DNA of 64,000 nt from Dryas octopetala (taxonomy: Eukaryota; Streptophyta; Magnoliopsida; Rosales; Rosaceae), in contig OY992835.1 in the NCBI GenBank assembly GCA_963921425.1, positions 18,166,001 through 18,230,000 of the forward strand, read 5' to 3'. Positions 59,546 through 64,000 of this stretch are shown here, in pieces; position 1 is the stretch's first letter, and each line of letters begins with the position of its first letter. The translations under genes were made by a program, and so were the position numbers. Below the pieces are notes generated by a model. It worked only from the letters and a program-made list of their open reading frames with translations. It had not been told where the DNA came from and did no database searches.

Positions 59546-60174
59546 ACAGTTTGCATATTTGATTTTTTTATTTTTAAATGACAAAAAAAATCAAGAAAAG
59601 TGGAACTTATAGTCTTATTCAATGCATCACTTCGGTGAGGATTCTTATTAATTAATCGACTTTAATTTGAGCTTTATATTATAAATCTAACCATTATCAT
59701 ATATATTTGAATACTTTTACTATTAAACCCTAAATTATACGAGAGAATAATTTGAATATGTAATACACGACTCATAAAAAGAAAAGTTGAGAATCCGAAA
59801 TTCCTTCAATTTTATTGAGAAGACCAAGGTCAATTTGAACAATTTGTTGGTTTGATTAGAAGACTTTGACGACATAATCTTCTGTATCTATAAATTCGGC
59901 CATAAGGTTTTTTTTTTTTTTTGTAAATTTATAAATATCCCTAATTAAAAATACCCTTTCTAAAGAAAAAAATGTTACAGTTCAATATTTTGCTTATTTT
60001 CATTAAAAAAGGATACAAAGGTAAACAACAGTTGAAGGATTTAAAATAAATTAATTAATCAAAATAAAAATGGTCATTTGGCGTATGAAAATGATTTTCA
60101 TGGAATGTTGTCATCATCAGTCAATCCCACACTTAAGTACTTAAAGCTAAATACCCCAATGCAAGTCTGCTAAC
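59546..60174. other. Spacer, nothing recognised
   Basis: AT-rich, poly-T tracts, no gene. Confidence 0.4.
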
Positions 60175-60350
60175 AAGGACGGATGCACGTTGGGAGGAAG
60201 GGGGTCGGGCGACCCCCCAATGCCGGAGCTCCTAGCCGTGAACCACCTTTCTCAGCTGCTGTTGACCCCCCAAACATCTGGACGACGACCCCTTGACCTC
60301 TGGCCGGTGACCCCTTTTGCTGCCCAGCATGCTCAGTCGCCCACCACCTG
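60175..60350. repeat. GC-rich repeat-like patch, possible transposon debris
   Basis: CAAGGACGGATGCACGTTGG followed by GGGGTCGGGCGACCCCCC (a short palindrome) and several GACCCC words. This GC-rich island in AT-rich spacer resembles non-coding ends of plant DNA transposons, but no boundaries were found. A 61-codon ORF spans it. Confidence 0.3.
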
Positions 60351-61258
60351 CTTGATTAAAAGCTTGAGTGGCTGAGTGGTTTAACCGTTCAAGGCTTTAA
60401 GCAGAAGAAGCGTTTTCTTCTTTCTTTCTTTTGAGTAAGATTTCTGTAGTTTTTATTGGGAATTAATGGAGCAAACCCATTGGAAATTATCTGGAACTTG
60501 AAACAGAGTCGAAGGCAAATCTTGAGCCATATAAAAAAGATAGAGCGAGCTTTGCGAAACTGGGCAATCAATTGAATTCCATCACTATCAAAAACAGCTT
60601 TATTATTAATATTAATACACGGATAGGGAAAGGAAGATAGTTAGATTAAGGTGAATTAAGGTTGAGGTTTTTTTTTGGTTGAATTGATCTACGCAAATTA
60701 GGGATGGGGTTATGCTTAATTAGTTGGAGGTTCATGAATTGTTTAGTTAGATTGAGGATGTAATAGGTTTTAGGCTCTAAAATTAGGGCTAAATTTCTTT
60801 AGAGATCGTTATTTTTGTTTCAATGAACCTAGAGTGATGAAATCATTAAAAAAATTGTGGGGCTCAACTTCATACGAACCTACAGCAATGAACATTCATG
60901 TGATGAACTTGTTAAATCCTTTTTTCTATGATGAAGTTGTTTTTTTTGTTTTAGAGATCATTAACTATAGGGTTTTCTAATTTAAGGATTTTTAAATCTT
61001 AATCTTTTGTAATTTCATTTAAATTTTTTAAGATTTAAAAGATGAGAGACTTAGAGTCTAGTCCATTTTATAAGTCTTTTTTAGACTAAAACCGATAGTG
61101 ATTTAGAGTTTTTAATGAAGTCTTTTTATTTTTTTTCTTTGACGGTTTTATGTTAGGTTTTAACTTCGGGATTTTGGGTTAGTTAAAACCAAACATGCAG
61201 CCTCTATAAAGCCCACTATACACCCTAAAAGGGGAAATATCCTTCAAATCGGAGGAGA
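60351..61258. other. Spacer, nothing recognised
   Basis: AT-rich; no gene. Confidence 0.4.
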
Positions 61259-61385
61259 ACTTTATTATGAATTAAAAAGATTTTTTTATAAATTAAAATG
61301 ACTTTATTATGAATTAAAATGATTTTTTTTTTATAATTTAAAGAACTTTATTATGAATTAAAATGATTTTCTTATAAATTTTTAA
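61259..61385. repeat. Three-copy minisatellite, ~43-bp unit
   Basis: The unit ACTTTATTATGAATTAAAAT..., then G(A)TTTTT..TATAAATT, begins at 61259, 61301 and 61345, with small indels in the T-run. Confidence 0.8.
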
Positions 61386-61559
61386 ATACTTCCGGTCTCT
61401 ATCTAAAAATTGTTTTTCTAAAAAATCCAAACATAATTATCTCTTAAAAGAATAGATATAAGTCTTTAAAAAGATAGAAAATTAGGATTAAATACCAAAT
61501 ATCAATAGTTTTTCAATAAAGCAGTAAGTCACTAATTTTTTTAGTTTAGGTACTAACCT

Positions 61560-61830
61560 AGAGTAAGACATTTTGGATTAGGTCACAAATCAGTTTGTTA
61601 TATAGTTGTGACTGTCGAACAATCACAGTTGTGATTAAACTGTGACTGTTTCAAATTTATAAAAATTTAAAATTTTTAAGAGTTTAATATTTTTGATTTA
61701 GACTTGGGGGATAAAGTCATATAACTCAAAGACTAAACAGTAAAGTTTAAGCCTTGCAAATATTGAAAAAACAACAAATCAATAAAAAAGTTATGACTGT
61801 TAGACAGTCACAGCTTGATATAACCATATT
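61560..61830. repeat. Hairpins with TGTGACTGT/ACAGTCACA stems
   Basis: Short inverted pairs built on GTGACTGT and its complement occur at about 61608-61650 (TGTGACTGTCGAACAATCACA, TTGTGATTAAACTGTGACTG) and again at 61789-61813 (TATGACTGTTAGACAGTCACA). The wider flanks (GGTACTAACC... and GGTACATAAAC...) are weakly inverted, suggesting an old MITE. Confidence 0.45.
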
Positions 61831-62734
61831 TTTTAAAATTGGTACATAAACTGAAATTTAGTATCTAAAATAAAATGACATAAATATTTTGGTAGTTAAA
61901 ATGAAAAAACATTATAATTTGGTACCTAAAATCAACGGACCTTTAAAAAGACTAATGTGGCAAATAAATATGAGTTGTATTTAACAAATTTAAATACTAG
62001 AATTGACATGGAAAATCCATATCATTGAGGCACAATTTATTGAGGCACCATAGCACTCCCCATAAAAATTCATTAAAATATTTGGGCAGTATTATTGTAA
62101 TTAAGCTAAGCGGCTTTGGTGTGAGTTACTAGATTCGAACTGTGCTTATATTTCACCCTCCTTTGAAATGTTTGCATGTCAAGTTTTAAAGTTGAATGTA
62201 TAACTCTAACAATTGATCGAGGGGATTTGAACTTGGCTTCGAACAAAGAGAATTATAATTAACTAGCTTCTTTTTTATCTGGGCAAGAGGAGATTCAAAC
62301 TTAGAACCTCTTTCAATATTAGAAAATTATATATAATAGTGAAAAACATAGTTTAATTATTTGGCCACTTAACTAGTGTGAAGAATTTTTTAATTAAAAA
62401 AGGATTTCTCATGGTCCAAATAAAAATTACTCATTAATATATATTGTTATTTTTACTAAGCATAATAATTTACTTTGGTTAAGTCATGTCTTTTCGTTAG
62501 ACAAAATGAAAGAATTAAACAAAGATACTCATGTCACTTTATGAGAGTCAGAAATTAATTTTTTTAAACCATGCTTTTTAACTGGACCAATTAATATATA
62601 TATATATATAATTTAATCTAAGAAGCTCTTTGAGTGGAGAAACGAACTTGAGACCGCTTTCAATATAGTGGAAAGATACCATTAAACTATTAGCTAATCC
62701 TGTCCAGTGTTATTTTTATTTTTTTATAAATTTA

Positions 62735-63482
62735 TGGTGCGTTTGGATGCAGTAGTTTGAAATTACTAAAGAATTTACAAATGACGGAATTTAAAACGAT
62801 GTGATTTAAAATTCTAGAATATGTAGATTCTCTTGTTTGGATAACATGTAAACATAATAGAGTTTAAATACAGAATTTATGATAGTTTTAATTTTTGATG
62901 CATCAATTCAAAAGAGTGAAGGTGATTGTGGCAATAATAAAAATGATGTTTATGGTGAGTTGACCATATTGGTACGGGTGATGGCCCACAAGCGGTGAGA
63001 GAAATGGTGGTGGCTAAAATTGGGGTGTTGGCGGTGGCGGTGGTGGTGGTGTCAGCAATGGCGGTGATGGTGGTGGCGGCGGTAACGTAACGGTGACGGT
63101 GACGGTGACGGTGATGGTGGTGGTGGTGGTGGTGGTGGTGGTGGCGGCGGCGGCGGCGGTGGTGGCAGTCTCGGTGTTGGTGGTGATGGAGGTGGCAGCG
63201 GCAGCGGGGGTGGTGGTGTTAGTGGTGGTGACGTTGGCGGCAGTGATGGTAGTGTCGACACGACTTATTTTTCTTTTGTAAAAATTGGAATTTTGAAAAT
63301 GACACCAATTTAGGTGGAATTTAAAGTTGGAATTTACAGCCTTCAAATCCCAAGTTTTTTTCCATCTAGAATTTACAAAATTCTGTATTAATTGACCCAA
63401 ACAAGGAAATTGGAGCATGTAATTTCTTAAATGCTAAGTTTTGTTTAAATTCCGAGTTTTTTTTCTCTATCCAAACACACCA
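62735..63482. mobile_element. 748-bp non-autonomous element, TTA duplication (PIF/Harbinger-like)
   Basis: Ends TGGTGCGTTTGGATGCAG and inverted CTATCCAAACACACCA; TTA on both sides (62732-62734, 63483-63485). Sub-ends AATTTACAAA(T/A).../...TAGAATTTACAAAATTC support inverted arms. Its centre is filled by a GGT/GGC trinucleotide expansion. A 3-bp TTA duplication suits PIF/Harbinger, although it is short enough to arise by chance. Confidence 0.6.
62960..63255. repeat. GGT/GGC trinucleotide-rich block
   Basis: Long runs of GGT, GGC and GTGACG words; frames on both strands give spurious poly-Val, poly-Pro or poly-Thr ORFs. It lies wholly within the Harbinger-like element. Confidence 0.85.
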
Positions 63483-63789
63483 TTAGGGTAACTGCAAACT
63501 TTATCGTTGTTGTAATTGGCCAAAAAAAAAATTTTGTTGTAAATATTACTATTATGTGGCTGTCCACAAATCTTATTTAATATTATCTAGTGTATTTATC
63601 TAAAAGATAATTGTGTAAATAATTACAGAGAATTTCAATCTCATATAAAATATGAGACTTTGGTCATCATAGTGCCTATAGATAGAGAACTTATAGACTT
63701 ATACTAATAAAAATATATACTTTGATTTCTCCATATTTCTCTATTCTTTCTTTCTTATTTTATAACAAGCTTAACTTTTTATATCATTC

Positions 63790-64000
63790 TCCAAATGAAA
63801 AAAACAAAAAAAACCTTTAGTTGTTATATGTATATTTGTTTTACAAGTATGAAAATTTCATTAAATAAAAACGTACTCGATTTTATTAATTTCTTAACTC
63901 AATTTTGACTAATTAATTAATACAACAATTAATGGCTTGCCTTTTAATGGAAGCATTGGGCCTAAATTGAGCTTGGGAAACGACTTCAAGCTCAGACGAT
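63790..64000. repeat. Right copy of the dispersed direct repeat (partner 59280-59545)
   Basis: Same order of blocks as the left copy, ending with AATGGCTTGCCTTTTAATGG and TTCAAGCTC; continues beyond the window. Confidence 0.6.

Noticed and set aside
60366..60440. tRNA-like sequence (GGCTGAGTGGTTTAACC resembles a tRNA-Ser/Leu D arm)
   Set aside because: No matching acceptor stem, anticodon arm or TPsiC arm follows; chance similarity.
63014..63418. 134-aa Thr/Pro-rich ORF and the opposite poly-Val ORF
   Set aside because: Products of the GGT/GGC trinucleotide repeat inside a transposon.
1..64000. CRISPR arrays, prokaryotic operons, rRNA genes or viral insertions
   Set aside because: None seen; gene structure is plant nuclear throughout, and no reverse transcriptase, capsid or integrase ORF was found.

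Overview
This is nuclear DNA from a flowering plant, most likely a eudicot. The genes are rich in introns, the spacers are AT-rich and full of small DNA transposons, and every recognisable protein belongs to a land-plant family. The species cannot be named from the sequence alone. There are two runs of exactly 200 N (10475-10674 and 40803-41002), which look like scaffold gaps of unknown true size.

Layout: (1) 2035-9738, a tandem pair of class-3 lipase genes of the oil-body lipase (OBL1) type on the + strand. The first is intact; the second carries an in-frame stop and has lost the catalytic Asp. (2) 10161-10440, the last two exons of an unidentified protein ending in a hydrophobic tail (- strand), cut by the first gap. 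(3) 10675-18484, a 20-exon P3A proton ATPase (- strand) that matches AHA10/TT13/PH5; only its regulatory C-terminus is lost in the gap. (4) 24686-24865, a 59-residue ROTUNDIFOLIA-like/DEVIL signalling peptide gene missed by simple ORF length cut-offs. (5) 26621-30951, an 11-exon membrane-anchored metallophosphoesterase (- strand). (6) 31674-34929, a hAT-type element with a perfect 8-bp target duplication. Nested inside it is a Mutator-like element with a perfect 9-bp duplication, and that element carries a decayed genomic fragment of a bHLH transcription factor gene (a Pack-MULE). (7) 37076-40318, a single-exon LRR receptor kinase of the PSY1R/PSKR type (- strand). (8) 43790-44345, fragments of two unrelated genes (an RBM22-like RNA-binding protein and the COPII coat protein SEC31), the latter split by a CACTA-type MITE. 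(9) 46734-54440, a 17-exon homeobox-DDT chromatin-remodelling subunit (RLT3 type, + strand). (10) 57690-57992, a small putative secreted peptide with four Cys at a strict 8-residue period (- strand). The last 6 kb are spacer and repeats.

The genes do not form a pathway; this is ordinary plant gene order with unrelated neighbours. The exon models below were assembled by hand from GT-AG (and four GC-AG) splice sites. The frames close exactly for the intact lipase (566 aa), the metallophosphoesterase (532 aa) and the RLT3-like protein (1145 aa), and 864 residues of the ATPase are covered by exons whose lengths agree with the reading frame. Two small-peptide genes (RTFL and the Cys-octad peptide) and the captured gene fragments are the parts most likely to be absent from an automatic annotation.
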